Below the pieces are notes generated by a model that was not told the origin of the DNA, did not search any database, and was given only the letters and a program-made list of their open reading frames with translations. Of a stretch of DNA of 64,000 bases, positions 10,259-17,612 are shown piece after piece. The first letter of the stretch is position 1, and each line of letters begins with the position of its first letter. Position numbers and translations under genes: made by a program. The stretch lies in the NCBI RefSeq assembly GCF_013133795.1, contig NZ_JABGBN010000001.1:434001-498000 (forward strand), given 5' to 3'. The stretch is from Pelistega suis. GTDB taxonomy: Bacteria; Pseudomonadota; Gammaproteobacteria; Burkholderiales; Burkholderiaceae_B.

Positions 10259-11434
10259 ATGACAGTTCCTTATTCAATGGTATTACAGCCTGGTGCAACA
10301 TTAGGAATGCTCGGTGGTGGTCAATTGGGGCGTATGTTTTGTCATGCAGCACAGAGTTTAGGTTATAAAGTTGTTGTGCTAGAACCCAGCTCAGCAAGCC
10401 CAGCGGGTAGTGTGGCTGAGCAAGAGGTTGTGGCTGCTTATGATGATGAAAACGGTTTAGCCGTTATGTTACAGCATACGCAAGCGGTGACTACGGAATT
10501 TGAGAATGTTCCTGCCGCCAGCCTTAAGTTTTTATCACATACCGCTCGTGTTAGCCCATCTGCGGCAGCAGTAGCCGTAGTACAAGACCGTATCGCCGAA
10601 AAGGCGTTTATTGCTTCTCAAGGTATTCCCGTTGCTCCTTATGCGGAGGTGCGTACGGTAGCTGACTTAGAGCAAGCGGATGAGACATTGTTCCCTGCCA
10701 TTTTAAAAGCGGCACGTCTTGGTTATGACGGTAAAGGTCAAGCACGCGTGAAATCTCGTGTAGAGGCAATTGAGGCATTTAAGTCTTTTGGTGAAGTGGC
10801 GTGTGTATTAGAAAAAATGCTACCACTTAAGCAAGAAGTGTCTGTCGTCATGGCACGTGGTTTTGATGGTAGCACAGCGACCTTCCCATTGGGTGTTAAT
10901 ACCCATATTAATGGTATTTTATCGAGTTCTGTTGTGGGTATTGAGGCTATTGACCCTGCGATTGAAGAGGCTGCCAAAAATGCCGCTGTTAAGATTGCGA
11001 CAGGATTAAACTACTTTGGTGTGATGTGTGTGGAGTTCTTTATCCTTGAAGATGATCACTTAGTGGCGAATGAAATCGCACCACGTCCACATAATAGCGG
11101 TCATTACACGATGAATGCATGTTTGAGTAGTCAGTTTGAGCAACAAGCTCGTGTATTAGCGGGTATGCCGCTAGGTTCGACGGAATTATTAGCACCAACG
11201 ATTATGCTCAATATTCTTGGAGATAGCTGGTTCGCTCATGGTGATCAAGCACAAGAACCTGATTGGGCGAGTGTTTTAGCATTGCCGGGTGTACATTTGC
11301 ATCTCTATGGTAAAGCAGAGGCGCGTAAAGGTCGTAAAATGGGTCATGTCAATATTGTGAATAAAGACCCAGCACTCGTGCTGCAATATGCACGTCAAGT
11401 GAGTGATATTCTCCATTTAGGGGCAAAAATATAA
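10259..11434 (+). CDS. purK: N5-carboxyaminoimidazole ribonucleotide synthase
   Basis: An ATP-grasp enzyme that carboxylates AIR with bicarbonate to give N5-CAIR for PurE. The ATG at 10259 gives 391 residues and places GMLGGGQLGRMF at the N-terminus as in PurK proteins. A GAGG sequence inside the end of purE sits about 10 bases before it. A longer reading from 10229 would overlap purE and adds residues unlike the family. ATP-grasp landmarks include LKAARLGYDGKGQ and the NEIAPRPHNSGHYT segment near the C-terminus. The next gene starts 3 bases after its stop. Confidence 0.95.
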   Translation: MTVPYSMVLQPGATLGMLGGGQLGRMFCHAAQSLGYKVVVLEPSSASPAGSVAEQEVVAAYDDENGLAVMLQHTQAVTTEFENVPAASLKFLSHTARVSPSAAAVAVVQDRIAEKAFIASQGIPVAPYAEVRTVADLEQADETLFPAILKAARLGYDGKGQARVKSRVEAIEAFKSFGEVACVLEKMLPLKQEVSVVMARGFDGSTATFPLGVNTHINGILSSSVVGIEAIDPAIEEAAKNAAVKIATGLNYFGVMCVEFFILEDDHLVANEIAPRPHNSGHYTMNACLSSQFEQQARVLAGMPLGSTELLAPTIMLNILGDSWFAHGDQAQEPDWASVLALPGVHLHLYGKAEARKGRKMGHVNIVNKDPALVLQYARQVSDILHLGAKI

Positions 11435-11437
11435 TTT

Positions 11438-12466
11438 ATGCGAATCAGTATTCAAGAAGCGGCTAAACGATTGGCGGAAGGGGATTTAGTTGCCTTTCCA
11501 ACGGAAACAGTTTATGGTCTGGGTGCCGATGCAGAGAATCCAAGCGCTGTAGCGAAGATTTATCAAGCCAAAGGTCGTCCACAGAATCATCCTGTTATTG
11601 TCCATTTGGCACCGAATGCTGATTTATCTTATTGGGTGAGTGAGGTTCCAGTCGAGGCAAAGAAATTAATTGAACATTTTTGGCCCGGACCACTCACCTT
11701 GATTTTGCCTCGTGCTACTCATATTCCTGATGCGGTGAGTGGGGGACAAAGCAGTGTGGGTGTGCGTTGTCCATCGCATCCTGTGGCGCAAGCCTTATTG
11801 ACAGCTTTTTCTGCACTTAAGCCTAATGGGCAAGGTGGTGTGGCAGCACCATCTGCCAATAAATTTGGTCAAGTATCACCAACGAGTGCAAGTCATGTTG
11901 TATCAGAGTTCCCAGCAGAAATTCAAGCGGGTGTGCTGTCAGTCCTAGAGGGGGATGATGCTGATATCGGTATTGAATCAACCATTATAGATCTTTCTCG
12001 TCTTAAAGAGGGGGTCGGTGCGGTGTTGCTACGTCCGGGCCATATTACACGTGGGCAGTTAGCTGAAGTATTAGGCTATGAACCAGCAAGTCCTGATAAG
12101 GCTGCGCCACGAGTGTCAGGTTCTTTAAAGGCACATTACGCACCTCGTACACCATTGCAGATGGTGCGTGAGGAAGAGTGCAAGCAACTAGTGTCACATA
12201 TTCCTGCGGGTGAAAAATGGGTATTGATGGCATTTAAGGAAATGGTATCCCAAATCACATCGCAAGTGTCTACAACGGAGGTTGGCACACTAGAAATCTA
12301 CGCGGTTTCATCAGACCCTGTCGCTTATGCCAGAGAAATTTATGGATTACTACGCCGTTTAGATGAGCAAGGTTACCAGCGAATTTGTGTGCAAGCTTTG
12401 CCGCAAGATGCTAACTGGGAGGCATTAAATGACCGTCTTCAGCGAGCAGCAGCGGCTTTTGTTTAA
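11438..12466 (+). CDS. Threonylcarbamoyl-AMP synthase, Sua5 type
   Basis: This enzyme makes threonylcarbamoyl-AMP from threonine, bicarbonate and ATP for the universal t6A37 tRNA modification. The 342 residues contain an N-terminal YrdC domain (FPTETVYGLGADA near residue 20, the KGRP segment near 46 and the SANKFGQVSPTSA segment near 140), a linker, and a C-terminal Sua5 domain. It is therefore the long Sua5 type, not the short TsaC. It sits in a four-gene run with purC-E-K, 3 bases after purK. Its stop codon overlaps the stop of the convergent gene at 12463. Confidence 0.92.
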   Translation: MRISIQEAAKRLAEGDLVAFPTETVYGLGADAENPSAVAKIYQAKGRPQNHPVIVHLAPNADLSYWVSEVPVEAKKLIEHFWPGPLTLILPRATHIPDAVSGGQSSVGVRCPSHPVAQALLTAFSALKPNGQGGVAAPSANKFGQVSPTSASHVVSEFPAEIQAGVLSVLEGDDADIGIESTIIDLSRLKEGVGAVLLRPGHITRGQLAEVLGYEPASPDKAAPRVSGSLKAHYAPRTPLQMVREEECKQLVSHIPAGEKWVLMAFKEMVSQITSQVSTTEVGTLEIYAVSSDPVAYAREIYGLLRRLDEQGYQRICVQALPQDANWEALNDRLQRAAAAFV

Positions 12467-12825
12467 ATTCGAATACCTTTGCCTTTTAAGTTTTCTTCAC
12501 ACTCTACCCAATAATGCTGATCATGTTCGGGATAAATAGGGGAGGTAAGAGTAACTTCTGATAATTCTGAATAAGCTGGTGTTGATTTTCCTCTGTAAAG
12601 CGGGTTGTACCAGAGTGGGTCAGGCTGATAACCACGGCGTCTCATTTCTTGCATCACTAGAAGATGGTATTGATAGAGTTTATAGGGAGAGTGAGTGAAG
12701 ACATAGTTCACTGTCATATGAGGACGCCCCCAACCGCTGCCTCGTAAGGCAGCGCATTCGCGGTGCTGTCCTAGAAGTTGTTGCCGTGGTAAGCGTGGCA
12801 ACATATGTTCATGCCATAATCTCAT
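12463..12825 (-). CDS. T4 endonuclease V-like (Pyr_excise / TIGR02328) protein
   Basis: A 120-residue protein beginning MRLWHEHMLPRLPRQ. I recognise it as the TIGR02328 group within the pyrimidine-dimer glycosylase (T4 endonuclease V) superfamily. Aligned from Met1 without gaps against my recollection of T4 DenV, Arg22 and Glu23 (QHREC) fall on the phage enzyme's Arg22 and catalytic Glu23. Residue 2, however, is Arg instead of the catalytic Thr2, so glycosylase activity is doubtful. The ATG lies one base after the TGA of the manganese exporter upstream, so the two are probably one transcript under the Mn riboswitch. The 3' end overlaps the sua5 stop by 4 bases, tail to tail. Fold assignment is fairly secure; function is open. 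Confidence 0.72.
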   Translation of the reverse strand: MRLWHEHMLPRLPRQQLLGQHRECAALRGSGWGRPHMTVNYVFTHSPYKLYQYHLLVMQEMRRRGYQPDPLWYNPLYRGKSTPAYSELSEVTLTSPIYPEHDQHYWVECEENLKGKGIRI

Positions 12826-12826
12826 A

Positions 12827-13414
12827 TCACATCAAAGACGAGAAAAACTGGTCTATTTTTAATAAGGTCAATATACCCATAACAGCAAAAATACAAGCAG
12901 AAATAGCATGGATAAGTTTGGGTGAAAAGCGTTTGGCAAATTTTTCACCTAGAAAGACTGCAGGCACATTTGCCAGTAGCATACCTAATGTCGTACCAAT
13001 GACAACAAGAATGGCATCATCAAAACGGGCTGCCATGGCTACTGTTGCGATTTGTGTTTTGTCACCCATTTCGGCTAAGAAAAAGGTAATACAGGTGAGA
13101 CCAAAGATACCCCAACGTGAAGAGGCTAAGCTGACATCGTCTTCATCAAGTTTGTCTGGAATTAACATCCAAATTGCCATGGCAATAAAGGATAGACCAA
13201 GCACCCAGCGAAGTACTTCAGGACTTAAAAATTGGCTTACCCACACGCCTACTGCACCAGCTAAGGCATGATTAAAAATTGTGGCAATAGTAATACCAAG
13301 GATAATAGGAAGTGGTTTTTTGAAGCGAGCAGCTAATAAGAAAGCCAAGAGTTGGGTCTTATCACCCATTTCGGCAAGAGCTACAATGCCTGTCGAGACG
13401 AGAAGTGCATTCAT
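12827..13414 (-). CDS. GDT1/TMEM165 (UPF0016) family manganese exporter
   Basis: A 195-residue inner-membrane protein of about six helices, with two copies of the family's AEMGDKTQ motif near residues 13 and 127, arranged as an inverted repeat of two three-helix units. UPF0016 proteins such as Vibrio MneA export Mn2+. The start at 13414 is chosen because the methionine there begins the first conserved helix and AAAGG lies 10 bases upstream; a longer frame to 13462 would run through the riboswitch hairpin. The yybP-ykoY Mn riboswitch directly upstream strongly supports a manganese role. The endonuclease-V-like gene follows after one base. Confidence 0.9.
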   Translation of the reverse strand: MNALLVSTGIVALAEMGDKTQLLAFLLAARFKKPLPIILGITIATIFNHALAGAVGVWVSQFLSPEVLRWVLGLSFIAMAIWMLIPDKLDEDDVSLASSRWGIFGLTCITFFLAEMGDKTQIATVAMAARFDDAILVVIGTTLGMLLANVPAVFLGEKFAKRFSPKLIHAISACIFAVMGILTLLKIDQFFSSLM

Positions 13415-13427
13415 TTGGAATAAACCT

Positions 13428-13477
13428 TTAGCCGGACAGTAGATAGACGAATGACTACGCAAGTACTATCCGGCTAA
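13428..13477 (-). promoter_or_regulatory. Hairpin at the Shine-Dalgarno site of the Mn exporter (riboswitch expression platform)
   Basis: The arms 13428-13436 and 13469-13477 are perfectly complementary over 9 bases, with 4 more pairs inside after one mismatch. The arm nearest the gene runs into the AAAGG ribosome binding site (13425-13429). No T-run follows, so control of translation is more likely than termination. Confidence 0.6.
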
Positions 13478-13479
13478 TA

Positions 13480-13592
13480 GCACCCGAGTAATCAAAGGTC
13501 TTGTCAAACTAGTGTACTAGTCGCCGGCGCCATAGCATTGTCTGCCAAGTGTGTTGACGCAAGCCTCAACAGTGAGAGACTACTCCCCAATG
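13480..13592 (-). promoter_or_regulatory. yybP-ykoY family manganese riboswitch aptamer
   Basis: Read on the minus strand, the leader contains the class landmarks in order: GGGGAGTAG (13588 downward), CGTCAACA after the first stem, and ACAAGACCTTTG at about 13493-13504. These are the conserved loops that bind Mn2+ in yybP-ykoY RNAs. The aptamer begins a few bases after the predicted transcription start and ends beside the translation-controlling hairpin. The downstream gene is a UPF0016 manganese exporter, a typical member of this regulon. I matched it by eye against the remembered consensus; boundaries are approximate. Confidence 0.87.
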
Positions 13593-13603
13593 AAAGTAAC
13601 AGC

Positions 13604-13632
13604 ATTTTATAAGGGGATGGGGGTATCGTCAA
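13604..13632 (-). promoter_or_regulatory. Sigma-70-type promoter of the Mn riboswitch operon
   Basis: On the minus strand, TTGACG (13632-13627) and TAAAAT (13609-13604) are separated by exactly 17 bases, each matching the sigma-70 consensus at 5 of 6 positions. Transcription would start near 13597, just before the aptamer. Confidence 0.75.
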
Positions 13633-13732
13633 GTATTCTCTATCGTTGAAGTTTGTGGTTGTCGATTTTTTGCCAAAAGCCATATTAATTTTTTATGGTT
13701 TTATCATTTTTATTGCTAAAAACTATGATTGT

Positions 13733-13746
13733 TTGATTTATCGCAA
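13733..13746 (+). promoter_or_regulatory. FNR/ANR-like site upstream of the cytochrome c peroxidase gene
   Basis: TTGAT, four bases, CGCAA resembles the FNR box TTGAT-N4-ATCAA, with one perfect half and one degenerate half (3 of 5). It is 77 bases before the start codon of the peroxidase gene, a class of gene often induced under low oxygen by FNR-type regulators. Weak evidence from a single degenerate site. Confidence 0.3.
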
Positions 13747-13823
13747 AACTTTGCTCATAAAAGGGAGGTAAACTTTAAATAACCATAAAGTAATGAAGGG
13801 TATTAACTCATAAGGAGAGAAAG

Positions 13824-14846
13824 ATGAAAGTATCAGTAAAAGTTTTGGTGTCTTGTTTGGCTGCTTTATCAATGAGTACAGCCATGGCGCAAGCAAAAGA
13901 AGAGCGTTATAAACCGAATAATGAATTAATCGTTGCGATTGAGCCAGCAAAAGGGCAAAATCCTGCTGAGGTTGAGCTCGGTAAAAAGCTATTCTTTGAC
14001 CCACGTCTTTCTCGTTCAGGGTTTATTTCTTGTAACTCCTGCCATAACTTATCGATGGGTGGTACAGACAATCTTAAAACCTCTATTGGTGATAAATGGT
14101 CACAAGGTCCAATTAATTCACCAACCGTATTGAACTCAAGTTTAAACTTTGTACAATTCTGGGATGGTCGTGCAGCAAATTTACAAGAGCAAGCAGGTGG
14201 TCCAATTGCCAATCCATTAGAAATGGCATTCACACATGATTTGGCAGTTGATATCTTAACGTCTATCCCTCAGTATCGTGAAGAGTTTAAGAAGACATTT
14301 AATGAGGACAAAATCACGATTGAACAAATCACTAAGGCTTTAGCCGCTTTTGAAGAAACATTGGTGACACCAAACTCTCGTTTTGATCAATGGTTAGGTG
14401 GTAAAGAAGATGCGATTACAGATCAAGAGTTGCGTGGTTACTTGCTCTTTAAAAATAGCGGTTGTGTGGCCTGTCATAATGGTGCTGCAGTAGGTGGTAA
14501 TTCATTCCAAAAAATGGGTGTGGTTGAGCCATATGTTACTGACAATGAATCTGCGGGTCGTGCAGGTGTATCAGGTAAAGATGCCGATCGTATGCAATTC
14601 AAAGTGCCAACATTACGTAATGTGGAATTAACCTATCCGTACTTCCATGATGGCGCTGCGGCAACCTTGTCACAAGCAGTAGATACAATGGGACGTTTAC
14701 AGTTAGGTCGTAAGTTCTCTGAAGAAGAAGTGAGCGATATCGTGGCATTCTTAAAGACATTAACAGGAGAACAACCAAGCTTCACTTTACCAATCTTACC
14801 TCCTTCAAGTGATGAGACACCTCGTGCTAATCCTTGGGCGAAATAA
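13824..14846 (+). CDS. Periplasmic di-heme cytochrome c peroxidase (CcpA/MauG family)
   Basis: This protein reduces hydrogen peroxide to water in the periplasm with electrons from cytochrome c or azurin. The 340 residues begin with a Sec signal peptide (about 1-24, cut after AMA). There are two CXXCH heme sites, CNSCH at 70-74 and CVACH at 214-218. FFDPRLSRS before the first heme and the FKVPTLRNVELTYPYFHDG region are typical of bacterial di-heme peroxidases, as is the length. AAGGAGA precedes the ATG. It is monocistronic with a strong terminator after it. It belongs with the canonical CcpA group rather than MauG, but that split cannot be settled by eye. Confidence 0.92.
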   Translation: MKVSVKVLVSCLAALSMSTAMAQAKEERYKPNNELIVAIEPAKGQNPAEVELGKKLFFDPRLSRSGFISCNSCHNLSMGGTDNLKTSIGDKWSQGPINSPTVLNSSLNFVQFWDGRAANLQEQAGGPIANPLEMAFTHDLAVDILTSIPQYREEFKKTFNEDKITIEQITKALAAFEETLVTPNSRFDQWLGGKEDAITDQELRGYLLFKNSGCVACHNGAAVGGNSFQKMGVVEPYVTDNESAGRAGVSGKDADRMQFKVPTLRNVELTYPYFHDGAAATLSQAVDTMGRLQLGRKFSEEEVSDIVAFLKTLTGEQPSFTLPILPPSSDETPRANPWAK

Positions 14847-14901
14847 AGGTGTTTTAAAGTAGATAGAATGTAAATATAGTCCTATAAAGACTGTAAACAA
14901 A

Positions 14902-14936
14902 AAAGACCCTTCGTTGTTAAACGAAGGGTCTTTGTA
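14902..14936. terminator. Bidirectional terminator between the peroxidase gene and mmsA
   Basis: A perfect 14-base stem (14902-14915 with 14920-14933) has a 4-base loop. It is flanked by A-runs on the left and Ts on the right, so it can stop both convergent genes. Confidence 0.9.
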
Positions 14937-14985
14937 TTGCTTTAAATAGTGTTTATTTAAAGCATAATAATGTGTTTCAGTGATA

Positions 14986-16476
14986 TTACTTCATCGAAAT
15001 AGTCGTATTAACACCGCGCTCATGGTGAGACCAACGCGCTGTGATAGACTTGGTCTGTGTCCAGAATGCCATCGCTTGTTTACCATTAGGACCTAATACA
15101 CCTAGTTTAGATCCACGAGAACCCGTGAAGCTAAACCATGCCACAGGAACTGGAATTGGGATGTTGATACCAATCTGACCTACATCAATATTATTTTGGA
15201 AGTAACGCGCATCGCCACCGTTTTGTGTAAAGATAGCAACACCATTACCATTTGGATTGGCATTAATAAACTCAACCGCTTCTTCAATAGTATCTACGCA
15301 TACGATACATAGTACTGGACCAAAGATTTCTTCACGATAGATTTGCATATCGACTTTAACATTGTTAAAGATAGTAGGACCAATAAAGTTACCATTTTCG
15401 TAACCAGGGACAACGATATTGCTACCGTCAAGTAATAAATCTGCACCTTCTTCAACACCAGATTGGATAAGTCGACGAACACGCTCTTTGGCTTGCGGAG
15501 AAACAAGAGGACCTAGGTCGGCTTGACGGTCGGTGCCAACATTGACCTTGAGAAGTTTAGATTTTTCGACAAACTCATCAATCCATTCTTTAGACTTACC
15601 CACAAATACGGCAACAGAAGTTGCCATACAACGCTGACCTGCTGCGCCAAAAGCCGCGCCGACTAATTGATTAAGTGCTACTTCTTTGTCGGCATCTGGC
15701 ATGATAACGCAGTGATTTTTTGCGCCCATCATAGCTTGACAGCGTTTACCGTGGTTAGATGAACGTTGGTAGATTTCTGTACCAACACGTGTTGAACCAA
15801 TAAATGATACCGCTTGAATATCAGGATGTTCACATAAACGATTAGCGACCTCAGGGCCACCATGTACGACATTAAGTACGCCAGGAGGGAGACCCGCTTG
15901 GTGTGCAAGCTCGACTAAGAATAGTGAAGCACTTGGGTCTTGTTCTGATGGTTTTAAGACAAATGTATTACCTGCAGCAACCGCAAGTGGGAACATAAAG
16001 CAAGGTAACATTACGGGGAAGTTAAAGGCGGTGATACCTGCGCATACACCAAGAGGTTGGATTAAGGTGTAGACATCAATTCCTGTAGCCGCATTTTCAG
16101 CATATTCGCCGAGTTGTAAGCTCACAATAGAGCAAGCGTGTTCGATAACCTCTAATCCACGACCGACTTCACCCTCAGCATCGGGCAGAGTTTTACCGTG
16201 CTCAAGTGTAATCAGCTCTGCTAATTTTCCTGCATTCTCACGAACGAGTTGTTGGAATTTGAGCATGATGCGCATGCGCGCGCCTTGTCCTGTATTGCGC
16301 CATGTTTTATAAGCTTTTTTGGCACTAGCAATAGCTGCATCTACTTCAGAAATTTCACAAAAAGGTACTTGAGCAACAACTTCTTGGTTGGCTGGGTTTA
16401 AAACATCCACCCATTTTGATGTTTTAGATTGAACCTTTTCATTGTCAATGATGAGAGGAATGCGAGGTACGCTCAT
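14986..16476 (-). CDS. mmsA: CoA-acylating methylmalonate-semialdehyde dehydrogenase
   Basis: An aldehyde dehydrogenase of 496 residues that oxidises methylmalonate or malonate semialdehyde to propionyl- or acetyl-CoA in valine and inositol catabolism. MmsA landmarks are the FNFPVMLPCFMFP segment near residue 150, the FIGSTRVG cofactor loop near 226 and the GQRCMA active-site segment with catalytic Cys283. The C-terminal FTGSRGSKLGVLGPNGKQ segment is also characteristic. AAGGAGA lies 9 bases before the ATG. No other valine-pathway gene adjoins it, but a LysR regulator is transcribed divergently from a shared 161-base region and may control it. Confidence 0.93.
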   Translation of the reverse strand: MSVPRIPLIIDNEKVQSKTSKWVDVLNPANQEVVAQVPFCEISEVDAAIASAKKAYKTWRNTGQGARMRIMLKFQQLVRENAGKLAELITLEHGKTLPDAEGEVGRGLEVIEHACSIVSLQLGEYAENAATGIDVYTLIQPLGVCAGITAFNFPVMLPCFMFPLAVAAGNTFVLKPSEQDPSASLFLVELAHQAGLPPGVLNVVHGGPEVANRLCEHPDIQAVSFIGSTRVGTEIYQRSSNHGKRCQAMMGAKNHCVIMPDADKEVALNQLVGAAFGAAGQRCMATSVAVFVGKSKEWIDEFVEKSKLLKVNVGTDRQADLGPLVSPQAKERVRRLIQSGVEEGADLLLDGSNIVVPGYENGNFIGPTIFNNVKVDMQIYREEIFGPVLCIVCVDTIEEAVEFINANPNGNGVAIFTQNGGDARYFQNNIDVGQIGINIPIPVPVAWFSFTGSRGSKLGVLGPNGKQAMAFWTQTKSITARWSHHERGVNTTISMK

Positions 16477-16572
16477 TTAAAAAGTCTCCTTATGATGAAT
16501 GCTAGGGCTGACCCTAACACGTTATTTCTTACAAAAGTGTGAAATATTTAATACTGGATGTATAGTAGTTTG

Positions 16573-16632
16573 ATGTGTATAAAAGTTAAATGCAATATAA
16601 TAAATGCACATTAATTGTTTATTTATACACAT
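16573..16632. promoter_or_regulatory. Dyad and direct repeats in the mmsA/lysR divergent region
   Basis: A perfect 11-base inverted repeat, ATGTGTATAAA at 16573-16583 and its complement at 16622-16632, encloses two AAATGCA direct repeats (16588-16594 and 16602-16608). The right arm ends 5 bases before the regulator's start codon. It looks like an operator region for the LysR protein; binding is inferred. Confidence 0.5.
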
Positions 16633-16637
16633 AAAAA

Positions 16638-17552
16638 ATGTTGAATTGGGATGACTTAAGATTCTTTCTGGAAGTGGCTAGAACTCAGCGAGTAAGCACG
16701 GCTGGCGTGCGTTTGGGGGTAGAGCATACTACGGTAGCGAGACGGATTAGACAGTTAGAAAATGAGTTAAATACGCTTTTATTTGAAAAATCGCGTAGTT
16801 CAGGTTTTACCCTAACTCAAGCGGGACTGGACCTTTTGCGCCATGTTGAAAAGATGGAAAGTCATCTTTTAAATGCGACTGAGGAGGTGAGTAGTTTAGG
16901 GGACTCATTAAGTGGTAATCTGAAAATTGCCGCCACAGAAGGGTTTGGTAGTTTTGTTTTGACACCTGTGGCCATGCATTTTCAAGATTTATATCCGGGG
17001 ATTACCTTGGATGTGATGCCTTTTCAGCGGTTTGTGAGTCATAGTAAGCGGGAAACGGATATTGTTATCAGTATTGAACGTCCAGCACGAGGTCCTTATA
17101 TAGGGAGTAAGTTGACGGATTATGCACTTAAGCTTTATGCAACACATGATTACTTAGATAAGTCCCCACCTTTGCAGAAGTTAGCTGATTTAATGCGTCA
17201 TCGTTTTATTTCGTATATTGATGAAATGATTATTTCGGATCAATTGCGTTATGTCGACGATATTATGCCAAGGGATAAAATTGTTTTTCGGAGTAATAGT
17301 GTGGTTGCTCAGATGAGAGCCTGCCTACAAGGTAAAGCCATTGCGGTATTGCCTTGCTTTTTAGCAGAAAGTCAACCTTTATTGCGGAGTGTGTTGGACG
17401 ATACTTATACGATTCAACGTAGTTTCTGGATGCATTATCATGAAGATTTAAAAAACCTTAAACGTATCGAAGTCTTTACCCAGTATATGAAGCAGGTGAT
17501 GGAACAAAATAAACAATTTATGCTAGGTAAGGCAAAGCAGTTAAAAATTTAA
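16638..17552 (+). CDS. LysR-family transcriptional regulator
   Basis: A 304-residue LysR-type regulator. The N-terminal winged helix-turn-helix covers about residues 1-60 (MLNWDDLRFFLEVARTQRVS, TVARRIRQLE), followed by a linker helix and a substrate-binding domain starting near residue 90. It is divergent from mmsA and is the natural candidate to control it, possibly sensing a valine-pathway metabolite; that is inference from position. No Shine-Dalgarno sequence is visible before the ATG, which lies 5 bases after an inverted-repeat arm, suggesting tight autoregulation or a leaderless message. A hairpin directly follows the stop codon. Confidence 0.9.
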   Translation: MLNWDDLRFFLEVARTQRVSTAGVRLGVEHTTVARRIRQLENELNTLLFEKSRSSGFTLTQAGLDLLRHVEKMESHLLNATEEVSSLGDSLSGNLKIAATEGFGSFVLTPVAMHFQDLYPGITLDVMPFQRFVSHSKRETDIVISIERPARGPYIGSKLTDYALKLYATHDYLDKSPPLQKLADLMRHRFISYIDEMIISDQLRYVDDIMPRDKIVFRSNSVVAQMRACLQGKAIAVLPCFLAESQPLLRSVLDDTYTIQRSFWMHYHEDLKNLKRIEVFTQYMKQVMEQNKQFMLGKAKQLKI

Positions 17553-17584
17553 AAGGTCGTTATGTTGTATTGCATAACGACCTT
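17553..17584. terminator. Hairpin terminator between lysR and purU
   Basis: A 12-base perfect stem (17553-17564 with 17573-17584) starts right after the regulator's stop codon. On the minus strand it is followed by TTTAAATTTTTAA, so it probably also ends the purU operon. Confidence 0.75.
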
Positions 17585-17612
17585 AAGGCACTTAAAAATT
17601 TCCGAGAGCGTA

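Noticed and set aside
12786-13271. 161-codon open frame on the plus strand
   Set aside because: It lies antisense to the manganese exporter and the start of the endonuclease-V-like gene, has no ribosome site, and its sequence is low-complexity shadow of membrane-helix codons.
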